DNA of 64,000 bases from JACVRW01 sp963808775 (GTDB lineage: Bacteria; Actinomycetota; Thermoleophilia; Solirubrobacterales; Thermoleophilaceae), in contig CAWEGR010000001.1 of the NCBI GenBank assembly GCA_963808775.1, forward strand, positions 1-64,000, in the 5' to 3' direction. A program made the translations under genes and the position numbers. Shown one piece after another: positions 42,909 to 51,567 of the stretch (within the stretch, counting starts at the first letter, position 1; every line of letters starts with the position of its first letter). The notes beneath the pieces are model-generated. The model saw only the letters and a program-made list of their open reading frames with translations, was not told the origin of the DNA and did no database searches.

Positions 42909-42918
42909 AAGGACAGAC

Positions 42919-45216
42919 ATGATTGATGGTGTCAGCCGGGTCTCCCTCGAGATAGGGGGCCGCTCGATCGAGTTCGAGACCGGCAAGCTCGCCAGGCAGG
43001 CGGGCGGCGCCGTCGTGGTGACGTCAGGGGAGACCAAGGTCCTCTGCACCGCGACTGCAGGCAATGTGCGCGACGTCGATTTCCTTCCGCTCACCGTCGA
43101 CGTCGAGGAGCGCATGTACGCCGCGGGGAAGATCCCCGGAAGCTTTTTCAAGCGCGAGGGTCGCGCCGGCGAGAAGGCCACGCTGACCGCGCGCATGATC
43201 GACAGGCCGCTGCGCCCGCTGTTCCCGAAGGGCTGGCGGCGCGAGACGCAGCTCGTCTCGATCCCGATGTCGATCGACCACCAGCACCCGTACGACATCC
43301 TCGCGATGAACGGCGCCAGCGCGGCGCTGATGCTCTCGGACGTGCCGTTCCCGGCGCCGGTCGGCGCCGTGCGCATCGGCCAGGACGCCGAGGGCAACTT
43401 CGTGGTCAACCCCGATGAGGAGTGGCTGCTCGAGTCGCCGCTCGACCTCGTCGTGGCCGGCACCGAGGAGGCCATCCTGATGGTCGAGGCGGGCGCCAAC
43501 GAGATCACCGAGGCCGAGATCCTCGACGCACTCGACATCGCGCACGCCGAGATCAAGCGCATCTGCGCCGTGCAGCGGGAGCTGCAGCAGAAGGCCGGCA
43601 AGGAGAAGGACACGGTCGACGCGCCGGAGCTCCCCGAGTCCGTCGTCGAGGACGTCCGCTCGCGCTTCGGCGAGGCGCTTGAAGCCGCGACCCAGGTGGT
43701 CGACAAGCTCGAGCGCCAGGACGCCACGAAGCGGGTCGAGGAGGAGGCCATCGAGGCCCTCTCCGGCAGCCCCGACGAGCCCGAGTCCTACTCGGAGCGC
43801 CGCGGCCAGGTCGAGGCCGCCTTCTACAAGCTCGAGAAGGAGATCATCCGCCGCCGCATCGCGGTCGACAAGAAGCGCCCCGACGGCCGCGCCGCGGAGG
43901 AGATCCGCGAGATCTGGATCGAGGTCCCGGCCGCGCCGCGGCTGCACGGGTCCGCGATCTTCACCCGCGGGCAGACGCAGGCGTTCTCCGTGGCCGCGCT
44001 CGGCACCACCCGTGACGAGATGCGGCTCGACACGCTCGGCCTGCAGGAGACCAAGCACTACTTCCACCACTACAACTTCCCGCCGTTCTCGGTGGGCGAG
44101 GCCGGCTTCATGCGCGGCCCCAAGCGGCGCGACATCGGTCACGGCGCTCTGGCCGAGCGCGCGCTGCTGCCGGTGGTGCCGAAGATCGACGAGTTCCCGT
44201 ACACGATCCGCGTGGTCTCGGACATCCTCGAGTCGAACGGCTCGAGCTCGATGGCCTCGGTCTGCGGCTCGACGCTGTCGCTGATGGATGCGGGCGTGCC
44301 GATCAAGGCGCCGGTCGCCGGCGTGGCGATGGGGCTGATCAAGGAGGGCGACGACTACATCGTCCTCACGGACATCGCGGGCGTCGAGGACCACCTCGGC
44401 GACATGGACTTCAAGGTCGCCGGCACCTCCGAGGGCATCACCGCCCTGCAGATGGACATCAAGATCTCGGGCGTGACGTTCGACATCCTGCGCGACGCCC
44501 TCGCGCAGGCGAAGGACGCCCGCATGACGATCCTCGGCAAGATGAGCGAGGCGCTCCCGGAGACGCGACCCGAGCTGTCCCAGTACGCCCCGCGGATCTC
44601 GCAGATCCAGATCGACACCGAGAAGATCGGCGCGGTCATCGGCAAGGGCGGCGAGACGATCCGCGCGCTGTCGGAGGAGTTCGACGCGCAGATCGACATC
44701 GACGACGACGGCACCGTGCGGATCTACGCGCAGACCGGCGAGCAGGGCGACGCCCTGACGGACCGCATCCGCTCGATGACCAAGGAGGTCGAGGTCGGCG
44801 ACGAGTTCCGCGGCAAGGTCGTCAAGACGACCACCTTCGGCGCGTTCATCGAGCTCGCCAAGGGCACGGACGGCCTGCTGCACATCTCGAACATCGCCCC
44901 GGGCCAGCGGCCCAACACGGTCGAGGAGGTCGTCAACCGCGGCGACGAGCTCAACGTGAAGGTGGTCGAGGTCGACCGCGAGCGAGGCCGCATCGGCCTT
45001 CGCCTCGCTGACGACCCGGACATCGCGGGCAAGTCGGCCGAGGAGCTCGCGTCCATGGGCACGGGCGACAAGGGCGGCCGTGGCGACCGCGGCGGCCGCG
45101 GACGGCGCGACCGTGACAACGGCGGCCGCCGTGACCGCGAGCGTGACCGTCCGCGCGGGCGGGACCGAGATCGCGAGGGTGAGTACACGCGCGATCCCGA
45201 GCGCACCGAGCGCTAG
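42919..45216 (+). CDS. pnp: Polynucleotide phosphorylase
   Basis: 3'-5' phosphorolytic exoribonuclease. The 765-residue protein has two RNase PH-like domains (LARQAGGAVVVTSGETKVLC; RLDTLGLQETKHYFHHYNFP; SNGSSSMASVCGSTLSLMDA), an alpha-helical domain, a KH domain (VIGKGGETIRALSEEFDAQI) and an S1 domain (GDEFRGKVVKTTTFGAFIEL). The C-terminus is an Arg/Gly/Asp-rich tail that is likely disordered. The start follows AAAGGAC. Confidence 0.97.
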   Translation: MIDGVSRVSLEIGGRSIEFETGKLARQAGGAVVVTSGETKVLCTATAGNVRDVDFLPLTVDVEERMYAAGKIPGSFFKREGRAGEKATLTARMIDRPLRPLFPKGWRRETQLVSIPMSIDHQHPYDILAMNGASAALMLSDVPFPAPVGAVRIGQDAEGNFVVNPDEEWLLESPLDLVVAGTEEAILMVEAGANEITEAEILDALDIAHAEIKRICAVQRELQQKAGKEKDTVDAPELPESVVEDVRSRFGEALEAATQVVDKLERQDATKRVEEEAIEALSGSPDEPESYSERRGQVEAAFYKLEKEIIRRRIAVDKKRPDGRAAEEIREIWIEVPAAPRLHGSAIFTRGQTQAFSVAALGTTRDEMRLDTLGLQETKHYFHHYNFPPFSVGEAGFMRGPKRRDIGHGALAERALLPVVPKIDEFPYTIRVVSDILESNGSSSMASVCGSTLSLMDAGVPIKAPVAGVAMGLIKEGDDYIVLTDIAGVEDHLGDMDFKVAGTSEGITALQMDIKISGVTFDILRDALAQAKDARMTILGKMSEALPETRPELSQYAPRISQIQIDTEKIGAVIGKGGETIRALSEEFDAQIDIDDDGTVRIYAQTGEQGDALTDRIRSMTKEVEVGDEFRGKVVKTTTFGAFIELAKGTDGLLHISNIAPGQRPNTVEEVVNRGDELNVKVVEVDRERGRIGLRLADDPDIAGKSAEELASMGTGDKGGRGDRGGRGRRDRDNGGRRDRERDRPRGRDRDREGEYTRDPERTER

Positions 45217-45220
45217 GCCT

Positions 45221-46501
45221 TTGAGCGCGGAGCCGGCTCAGAAGACGACCCTCGACTCGGGCGTCCGGGTCGTGACCGAGGCGATGCCCTCGGTCCGCTC
45301 GATCGCGCTCGGGTTCTGGGTCAGAACCGGCTCCCGCGACGAGGGCCACGAGCAGGCGGGGATCTCGCATTTCCTCGAGCACCTCCTGTTCAAGGGCACG
45401 GACCGGTTCAGCTCGCTCGAGATCGACGAGGCCTTCGACGCGATGGGCGCGGAGGTCAACGCCGGCACGGGCAAGGAGACCACATCGGTCTACTCGCGCT
45501 TCCTCGACAACCACCTGGATCGCGCGTTCGACGTGCTGCAGGACATGGTGCTGCGGCCGTCGTACCCCGACATCGACTCCGAGCGCCAGGTGGTGATCGA
45601 GGAGATCGCCATGTACGAGGACGAGCCGCAGGACAAGGTCCATGACGTGCTCGCGGGCGCGGTGTTCGGCGACCATCCGCTCGGGCGACCGATCATCGGG
45701 CGCGCCGAGGTGGTGTCGTCGGTGCCCGTGCCCGAGATCTCGGCGTGGCACGACGGCCGCTACGTGCCGGGCAACATCGTGGTCGCCGCGGCCGGGAACC
45801 TCGAGCACGAGCGGATCGTCTCGCTGGTCGCCGACGCCGTGGGCGACGCCGGGGCGCTGCCCGAGCGCGCCGGTTCGCCGAACGGCGTCGCGCCCGTGCT
45901 GCGCTTCTTCGAGAAGGAGACCGAGCAGTACCACCTCTGCCTGGGTGGCCCGGGGCTGTCGCGCAGCGACGAGCGCCGGTTCACGCTGCGCATACTCGAC
46001 ACGATCCTGGGCGGCTCGACCTCGTCGCGCCTGTTCCAGGAGGTGCGCGAGAAGCGCGGCCTCGCATATTCGGTCTACTCGTACTCGAGCAACTTCGCCG
46101 ACTCCGGCCAGGTGGCGGTGTACGTCGGCACCCGCCCCGACAACGTCACCGAGGCGCTCGACGTGATCGGCTCGGAGCTGCTGCGGCTGGCGGACGAGGG
46201 CGTGACGGAGGCTGAGCTCGAGAGGGCGCGCGACAACGTCAAGGGCCGCACCGTGCTGTCCATGGAGTCGACGCTGGCGCGCATGAACCGGCTCGGCAGC
46301 GCGACGCTGATGGACGTCCCGCTGCTCTCGCTCGACGAGTTGCTCGCGGCGCTCGATGCCGTCACCCTGGAGGACGTGAACGAGCTGGGCCGCGAGCTCT
46401 GGCGTCCCGAGCGGCTGTCCGCCGCCGGCGTCGGGGGCGACGAGTCGGCCTTCCGCTCGGCGGTCGAGGCCATCAGCCCCTCGCTCGCCGAGGCGGCGTG
46501 A
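45221..46501 (+). CDS. M16-family zinc peptidase (processing-peptidase-like)
   Basis: From TTG at 45221, five bases after the pnp stop, the protein is 426 residues. It has the inverse zinc motif HFLEHLLFKG (H-x-x-E-H) and the second ligand glutamate about 76 residues later (VVIEEIAMYEDEP). SSRLFQEVREKRGLAYSVYS is the C-terminal half-clam signature. It follows pnp in most actinobacteria and bacilli. Substrates are short peptides, unknown in detail. Confidence 0.93.
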   Translation: MSAEPAQKTTLDSGVRVVTEAMPSVRSIALGFWVRTGSRDEGHEQAGISHFLEHLLFKGTDRFSSLEIDEAFDAMGAEVNAGTGKETTSVYSRFLDNHLDRAFDVLQDMVLRPSYPDIDSERQVVIEEIAMYEDEPQDKVHDVLAGAVFGDHPLGRPIIGRAEVVSSVPVPEISAWHDGRYVPGNIVVAAAGNLEHERIVSLVADAVGDAGALPERAGSPNGVAPVLRFFEKETEQYHLCLGGPGLSRSDERRFTLRILDTILGGSTSSRLFQEVREKRGLAYSVYSYSSNFADSGQVAVYVGTRPDNVTEALDVIGSELLRLADEGVTEAELERARDNVKGRTVLSMESTLARMNRLGSATLMDVPLLSLDELLAALDAVTLEDVNELGRELWRPERLSAAGVGGDESAFRSAVEAISPSLAEAA

Positions 46502-47154
46502 TCAATGTAGGTGTCTCGGGCGCCGCCGGGCGCATGGGCGCCACGGTCTGCGACGCAGTCGAGGGCGCGGAGGACATGGCACTCGTGGGCCGCGCCGACC
46601 CCGACCTCGGCGCGAGCCTCGGCGACATACTCGGCGACTGCGACGTGGTCGTCGACTTCTCGACACCGGACAGCGCGCTCGCCAACGCGCGCGAGTGCAT
46701 CGAGGCGGGCGTCCACTGCGTGATGGGCACCACGGGCGCGGACTTCGCCGAGCTCGAGGGCGTCGGGACAGGGAACCTGTTCGTGGCGCCGAACTTCGCG
46801 ATCGGAGCCGTGCTGATGATGCGCTTCGCGCAGCAGGCGGCCGAGCACATGCCCGACTGCGAGATCATCGAACTCCATCACGACCGCAAGCTCGACGCGC
46901 CGTCCGGCACGGCGGCGCGCACCGCCGAGCTGATCCGCGCGGCGGGCGGCAACGTCCACGAGCCGATCCACTCGGTCCGCCTGCCCGGCCTCGTGGCGCA
47001 CCAGGAGGTCGTCTTCGGCGGCCTCGGCCAGACACTCACCATCCGCCACGACTCGATCGCCCGCGAATCGTTCATGCCCGGGGTCCTGCTCGCCGTGCGC
47101 AGGGTCGGCGCGCTCGACCGCTCGCCCGTGATCGGACTGGAGGAGATCCTGTGA
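46498..47154 (+). CDS. dapB: 4-hydroxy-tetrahydrodipicolinate reductase
   Basis: Lysine / peptidoglycan pathway. From GTG at 46498, the 218-residue protein has the nucleotide motif VGVSGAAGRMGATVC, VVDFSTPDSAL, GTTGADFAELEGV, and the substrate/catalytic ELHHDRKLDAPSGTA (His-His and Lys). It is shorter than the E. coli enzyme and like the actinobacterial form. dapA lies 4 kb later, separated by unrelated genes. Confidence 0.95.
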   Translation: MINVGVSGAAGRMGATVCDAVEGAEDMALVGRADPDLGASLGDILGDCDVVVDFSTPDSALANARECIEAGVHCVMGTTGADFAELEGVGTGNLFVAPNFAIGAVLMMRFAQQAAEHMPDCEIIELHHDRKLDAPSGTAARTAELIRAAGGNVHEPIHSVRLPGLVAHQEVVFGGLGQTLTIRHDSIARESFMPGVLLAVRRVGALDRSPVIGLEEIL

Positions 47155-47849
47155 AGAACCGCGCGCTGCTGCTCGGAGGAGTGATCGCCGCCGCCCTCGT
47201 GGTGGTCGTGGTGGCGATCGTGGTCAGCCAGGGCGGGTCGGACGACGAGGACACCACGCCCGCGGCGCGCACCGGCACCGATTCGGCCCCCGTGAACGTC
47301 GACGTGACCCAGAACGGCATCGTGCTCGGCGACCCCGACGCCCCCGTGACCATGGTCGAGTTCGTCGACATGCAGTGCCCGTTCTGCGCCGAGTACGGCA
47401 CGGGCGCCTATCCCGAGGTCGTGCAGCGGTTCGTCGCCTCGGGGCAGCTCAAGATCGAGCTGCGGGTGCTCGCCTTCCTCGGACCCGACTCGGTGACGGC
47501 GGCGAGGTTCGCGGCCGCCACGGCTGAGCAGAACAAGCTGTTCGACTACACCGAGCTGTTCTTCCAGAACCAGGGCGAGGAGAACTCCGGCTACGTCACC
47601 GAGGAGTTCCTGCGCGACATCGCCGGCCAGATCGACGGCCTCGACGTGGAGCAGGCCTTCGCCGACGCCGAGAAGCCCGCGGCGCGGGCCGCGATCCGCG
47701 ACGCCGACCGCAGGGCAGGAGATCTCGGGGTCGAGGGAACGCCCACCTTCTACATCCAGCGCGGAAACGGGCAGCCGGAGCTGCTCGAGGTCAGCAGCCT
47801 CGACGCCGAGGGCTTCACCTCCGATCTCGAGGCGGCGCTCCAGCAGTGA
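47151..47849 (+). CDS. Membrane-anchored DsbA-like thioredoxin protein
   Basis: From GTG at 47151 (overlap with dapB) the protein is 232 residues. One N-terminal membrane helix (LLLGGVIAAALVVVVVAIVV) is followed by a linker and a thioredoxin-fold domain with MQCPFCAEYGTGAYPEVVQR, i.e. Cys-Pro-Phe-Cys, and the cis-Pro loop GVEGTPTFYIQ. It should oxidise or isomerise disulfides outside the membrane. It overlaps a VKOR gene by 4 nt, the known partner that reoxidises it. Confidence 0.92.
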   Translation: MKNRALLLGGVIAAALVVVVVAIVVSQGGSDDEDTTPAARTGTDSAPVNVDVTQNGIVLGDPDAPVTMVEFVDMQCPFCAEYGTGAYPEVVQRFVASGQLKIELRVLAFLGPDSVTAARFAAATAEQNKLFDYTELFFQNQGEENSGYVTEEFLRDIAGQIDGLDVEQAFADAEKPAARAAIRDADRRAGDLGVEGTPTFYIQRGNGQPELLEVSSLDAEGFTSDLEAALQQ

Positions 47850-48271
47850 GCTCGCGGGCGCTGGTCGCCGTGCTCGCGGTGCTCGGGCTCGCCGTCGCCG
47901 CCTATCTCACCTACGTCCACTACGAGGACCTGAAGCCGATCTGCGCGGGCGGGGGCGGGGCCTGCGAGAAGGTCCAGAACTCCTCCTACGCCGAGCTCTC
48001 CGGGATCCCCGTGGCGGTCCTCGGCCTGATCGGCTACGGCGTGATCCTCGCGTCGCTGTGGCTGCCGGGCGACCTCGGCCGCGTGGTCGGGGCGCTGACG
48101 GCCCTCATCGGCTTCGGCTTCAGCATGTACCTGACCTGGGCCGAGCTGTTCGAGATCGACGCGATCTGCCAGTGGTGCGTGGCGAGCGCCGTGCTGATGA
48201 CGGCGCTCGCCATCGTCACCTGCTGGCGGGTGCTGCGCGCAGAGGACGAGCCGGCTACCCCAAAGGTGTAG
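47846..48271 (+). CDS. VKOR-family quinone-linked thiol oxidase
   Basis: The 141-residue membrane protein has four predicted helices. The outer cysteine pair lies in ICAGGGGACEKVQNSSYAEL, with the conserved serine (SSYAELSGIPVAVLGLIGYG), and the active pair in IDAICQWCVASAV (Cys-x-x-Cys). VKOR passes electrons from DsbA to quinone and replaces DsbB in actinobacteria. It is coupled to the DsbA-like gene, so they make a complete oxidative folding relay. Confidence 0.94.
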   Translation: MSSRALVAVLAVLGLAVAAYLTYVHYEDLKPICAGGGGACEKVQNSSYAELSGIPVAVLGLIGYGVILASLWLPGDLGRVVGALTALIGFGFSMYLTWAELFEIDAICQWCVASAVLMTALAIVTCWRVLRAEDEPATPKV

Positions 48272-48283
48272 AGCCGGGCGCTC

Positions 48284-48457
48284 CTGTCGAGTAGGGGGAG
48301 CGCGTGGCAGCTCGAGTTCCTGCTCGCGCATGCCTGCGAGACGCTCCTGTTCTACGCCGACCGCAGCAACTACAACTCCGCGGACGACGGCATGGAGGAC
48401 GCTGCGATGGACACCCTCGCGTTCATCGCCAGCGCGGACGCGGCCGCGCTCGGCTAG
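48284..48457 (+). pseudogene. Short coding remnant without start codon
   Basis: In the same frame as the VKOR gene but after its stop, a 57-codon stretch reads WQLEFLLAHACETLLFYADR, then NYNSADDGMEDAAMDTLAFI and ends ASADAAALG. Its composition is protein-like, with amphipathic helices, yet no ATG, GTG or TTG precedes the Trp. It could be the end of a small gene with a damaged start. It overlaps the convergent GGDEF-EAL gene by 4 nt. Confidence 0.3.
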
Positions 48458-50571
48458 GCGGCGCGCAGGAGCAGCGCCGTCGTCTCGACGGCCGGGATCG
48501 GCCGCGAGAGGTGAAAGCCCTGCACGTAGCCGCAGCCCTCGCCGGCCAGGAACTCCAGCTGCTCCTCGGTCTCGACGCCCTCGGCCACCACCTGGCGCCC
48601 GAGCGCCTCGGCCAGCCGGATGATCGCGGACACGATCGCGCCGGCCTCCCGGCGCCGGGGCACGTCGCGCATGAACGAGCGGTCGATCTTGATCAGCTCG
48701 ACGGGCAGGTCACGCAGCCGGCTGAGCGATGAGTGGCCCTCGCCGAAGTCGTCGATGGCCACGCCGACCCCGAGGTCGTGCAGGCGCGCGAGCGGTCCCG
48801 GCACGGCGGCCTCGTCCATGGCAACGCTCTCCGTGACCTCCACGACGACGCGGCCCGGGTCGATGCTGTGACGCTCGAGCGACTGCGCGAAGGTGTCGGC
48901 GTAGTCGGGCCGGCGCAGCTCGCGGGGCGAGGCGTTGACGCTCAGGCGCGGCGTGAGGCCGAGGGAGGCCCAGTGCGCGCCCTGGCGGCAGAGCTCGTCG
49001 ACCACCCAGGCGCCGATCGGCTCGATCAGCCCGCTGTGCTCGGCCACCGGGATGAAGTCGGCGGGCGAGACGAGGCCGTGGACCGGGTCGCGCCAGCGCA
49101 GGAGCGCCTCGACCGCCGCGGCGCGGCGTTCGCCGTCCTCGATCGCGTAGATCGGCTGGTAGTGGAGCTCGAGCTCGCCGTTGTCGAGTGACTTGCGCAG
49201 CCGGGCGGTCAGCGACAGGCGCTCGAGCGGGTCGTCGCCCTCGGGCGAGTAGAGCGCGTGGCCGGCGCGGCCGGCGCGCTTGGCCTGGTACATCGCGGTG
49301 TCCGCGTGGCGCAGCAGCGCGTCCGCGTCGCCCGCGTCGCGCGGGAACAGGCTGACGCCGACGCTCGCGCTCACGTGCAGCGCAACGCCCGCGACCGCGA
49401 TCGGCTCCGACAGCGCCGCGGCGATGCGCTCGGCCGCGGAGATCGCGTGCGCCTCGGCGTCCTCGCCGGGGAGGTCCGTGAGCAGCAGGAAGAACTCGTC
49501 GCCGCCCGCGCGAGCGAGCACGTCGTCGTGGCGCTTCACCGTCAGCAGGCGTTCGGCGACCGCCCCGAGCAGCTCGTCGCCGACCGGGTGCCCGAGGCTG
49601 TCGTTGACCAGCTTGAAGTCGTCGACGTCGAGGCAGAGCAGGCCGACTGCCCGGCCGGCGTAGCCCGCCCGCACGACCGCACCGGTGAGCTGCTCGGCGA
49701 GCATGGAGCGGTTGGCGAGGCCGGTGAGCTGATCGTGATAGGCGAGGTAGGCCACGCGCTCCTGCGCGACACGGCTGTCGGTGATGTCCTCGCCCGAGCT
49801 GAGCGTGCCGGTGACCCGCCCCTCGGCGTCGCGCAGGACGGTGCTGTGCCAGGCGATCAGGCGCTCCTCGCCCGCCTTCGCGCGCACCTTGTTCTCGAAC
49901 TCCTCCGAATCGGGGCCCTGGGCGCCGATCAGGTGGTCGAAGCCCTCGCGGGCGGCCTCGCGCTCGCGCTCCGGGACCACGAGCTCGAACCAGTCGCAAC
50001 CCAGCAGCTCGTGCTCCTCGTGGCCGAGGACGTCGCAGGTGCGCCGGTTGACGAGGCTGACACGGCCCTGCTCGTCGAGCACCACGAACATCGTCCCGGC
50101 GATGTCGAGGTAGCGCTGCGCGCGCGCCTCGCTGTCCGAGAGCTCCGCCTGCGCCCGCTTGAGCTGGCTCAGGTCCATCAGGATGCCCTGCGTGCACACG
50201 GGCCGCCCGCGCTCGTCGCGGATGACCGTGTCGCGCTCCCAGACCCAGACCTCGCGCCCATCCTCCGCGATCATGCGGAACTCGTTCTCGTAGTCCTCGG
50301 CGTCGTCATAGCTCGCGCGCTCGCGCTCGAGGACGCGCTCGCGGTCGCCGGGGTGCATGCGGGCCGCCCAGAGCGAGTGGTCCGCGACCCAGCGCGACGC
50401 CGGGACACCGAGCATCGTCTCGATCTGCGGGCTGATCCAGAGGAAGGGCGCCTCCTCGCTGAACTCGCAGATGTAGGTGACCGCCGGAATCTGCTCGATC
50501 AGCATGCGGTAGCGGACGTCGAGCGGTATCTCGGCGTCCGTCATGAACGGGCGGATTTCCTGAGGTCGCAT
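48454..50571 (-). CDS. PAS-PAS-GGDEF-EAL cyclic-di-GMP protein
   Basis: The product is about 705 residues from ATG 50571 (ATG 50544 is an alternative). Two PAS domains (first around IPAVTYICEFSEEAPFLWIS, second around FVVLDEQGRVSLVNRRTCDV) precede a GGDEF domain with an intact active site, ARAGGDEFFLLL, and an EAL domain with VEALLRWRDPVHG, DDFGEGHSSLSRLRDLPVEL and VAEGVETEEQLEFL. Both catalytic sets look active, so it may make and break cyclic di-GMP depending on the PAS signal. No membrane helix. It stands alone between convergent units. Confidence 0.93.
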   Translation of the reverse strand: MRPQEIRPFMTDAEIPLDVRYRMLIEQIPAVTYICEFSEEAPFLWISPQIETMLGVPASRWVADHSLWAARMHPGDRERVLERERASYDDAEDYENEFRMIAEDGREVWVWERDTVIRDERGRPVCTQGILMDLSQLKRAQAELSDSEARAQRYLDIAGTMFVVLDEQGRVSLVNRRTCDVLGHEEHELLGCDWFELVVPEREREAAREGFDHLIGAQGPDSEEFENKVRAKAGEERLIAWHSTVLRDAEGRVTGTLSSGEDITDSRVAQERVAYLAYHDQLTGLANRSMLAEQLTGAVVRAGYAGRAVGLLCLDVDDFKLVNDSLGHPVGDELLGAVAERLLTVKRHDDVLARAGGDEFFLLLTDLPGEDAEAHAISAAERIAAALSEPIAVAGVALHVSASVGVSLFPRDAGDADALLRHADTAMYQAKRAGRAGHALYSPEGDDPLERLSLTARLRKSLDNGELELHYQPIYAIEDGERRAAAVEALLRWRDPVHGLVSPADFIPVAEHSGLIEPIGAWVVDELCRQGAHWASLGLTPRLSVNASPRELRRPDYADTFAQSLERHSIDPGRVVVEVTESVAMDEAAVPGPLARLHDLGVGVAIDDFGEGHSSLSRLRDLPVELIKIDRSFMRDVPRRREAGAIVSAIIRLAEALGRQVVAEGVETEEQLEFLAGEGCGYVQGFHLSRPIPAVETTALLLRAA

Positions 50572-50649
50572 GAGCAGAGGGCCGCCCCCCGGCGGCCTAC
50601 ATGAGATATCGGGCGCGCGGGCGCCCATCTTGAGCGCCGGAAGGGGCGC

Positions 50650-51075
50650 TCAGGCGGCGCTCTTGCTGCCCGTCCCGCGGAGCGCGCGCGGCACCACGAA
50701 GCGGATTCCGGAGCGCTCCTCGTCGATCGAGCAGGTCTTGTTGTCGATCAGGCCGAGGCGCTTCGCGTGCGGAACGAGTGTCATCTGATTGAGGTAACGG
50801 TCGTGTCCCCGCTTTCGGGTCAGCAACCAGAGGTAGCCCGTGTCGCGCATCCGGGCGCGGTAGCGAACGAGGGCGTCGACCGCCTCGTCCTCGCTCTCGA
50901 CGAGCACGATCGCCCCGTCGAGCTCGCCCGACTTGACGAGACCGCGGCCGAGGGCGTCCTTCACGTCCCGGCGCAGACCGGGGCCGACGTCGCCGGTCAC
51001 CTCGATCCGCTGCTCGGGCTTTACGCCCAGCTTCTGCACCGCGCTGCGGTGGCTGTAGTCGCGCTCAACCGCCAT
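50650..51075 (-). CDS. DUF3052-family protein
   Basis: From ATG at 51075 the protein is 141 residues. The motifs YSHRSAVQKLGVKPEQRIEV, DGAIVLVESEDEAVDALVRY and GYLWLLTRKRG match DUF3052, widespread in actinobacteria with unknown function. The longer frame upstream is only the antisense of dapA. It lies divergent from the small gene at 51176. Confidence 0.88.
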   Translation of the reverse strand: MAVERDYSHRSAVQKLGVKPEQRIEVTGDVGPGLRRDVKDALGRGLVKSGELDGAIVLVESEDEAVDALVRYRARMRDTGYLWLLTRKRGHDRYLNQMTLVPHAKRLGLIDNKTCSIDEERSGIRFVVPRALRGTGSKSAA

Positions 51076-51175
51076 TTCCAGGGAGATTCTGACATTCCCG
51101 GTGCAGTTTCCGGTAGGCGTGCAGGTCCCACTGCAGCGGTGGCATACTGAGGCGACTCGACCCGAGGAGTGAGCC

Positions 51176-51541
51176 GTGGGCTTCATGGACAAGGCAAAGA
51201 AGCTCGCCGAGCAGGCGCAGCAGAAGCTGGACGAGGCGCAGACCCAGTTCAACCAGTCCGCCGCGCCGCAGGGCGGCCAGGCCGAGGGCGGCGGCATCCA
51301 GTACGACGAGCACGGGCGCCCGATCCAGCAGACGCCTCCTCCCGCGCCGAATCCCGCGGCAGGCGCGCCCCCGGCGCCCGCCCCCACGGCGCCCGTCCCG
51401 ACGGAGCCCGCCGGCACGGACGCACCGCCCGCTGGAGAGCCGGCGGCCGAGCAGGCCGAGGTCACGGAGACACCCCAGGCTCCGTCGCCCACGGGGGATG
51501 CAAACGCGACCCCCGACCCCTTCAAGCCCCTCCAGCAGTGA
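51176..51541 (+). CDS. Small protein with amphipathic helix and Pro/Ala-rich tail
   Basis: From GTG at 51176, after GAGGAG seven bases before, the protein is 121 residues. The first 25 (MGFMDKAKKLAEQAQQKLDE) form an amphipathic basic helix, as in small actinobacterial proteins carrying a SHOCT or helical tail; then a polar spot GIQYDEHGRPI and a low-complexity Pro/Ala/Glu tail ending FKPLQQ. Function unknown. Its stop overlaps an in-frame GTG upstream of dapA, so they are probably cotranscribed. Confidence 0.65.
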   Translation: MGFMDKAKKLAEQAQQKLDEAQTQFNQSAAPQGGQAEGGGIQYDEHGRPIQQTPPPAPNPAAGAPPAPAPTAPVPTEPAGTDAPPAGEPAAEQAEVTETPQAPSPTGDANATPDPFKPLQQ

Positions 51542-51567
51542 CGGAGCGCTTCACGCGCGGTTCCCGC

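Noticed and set aside
45060..45200. Arg/Gly/Asp-rich repeats at the pnp 3' end, considered as a separate repeat
   Set aside because: Low-complexity tail common in actinobacterial PNPase; no exact repeat unit.
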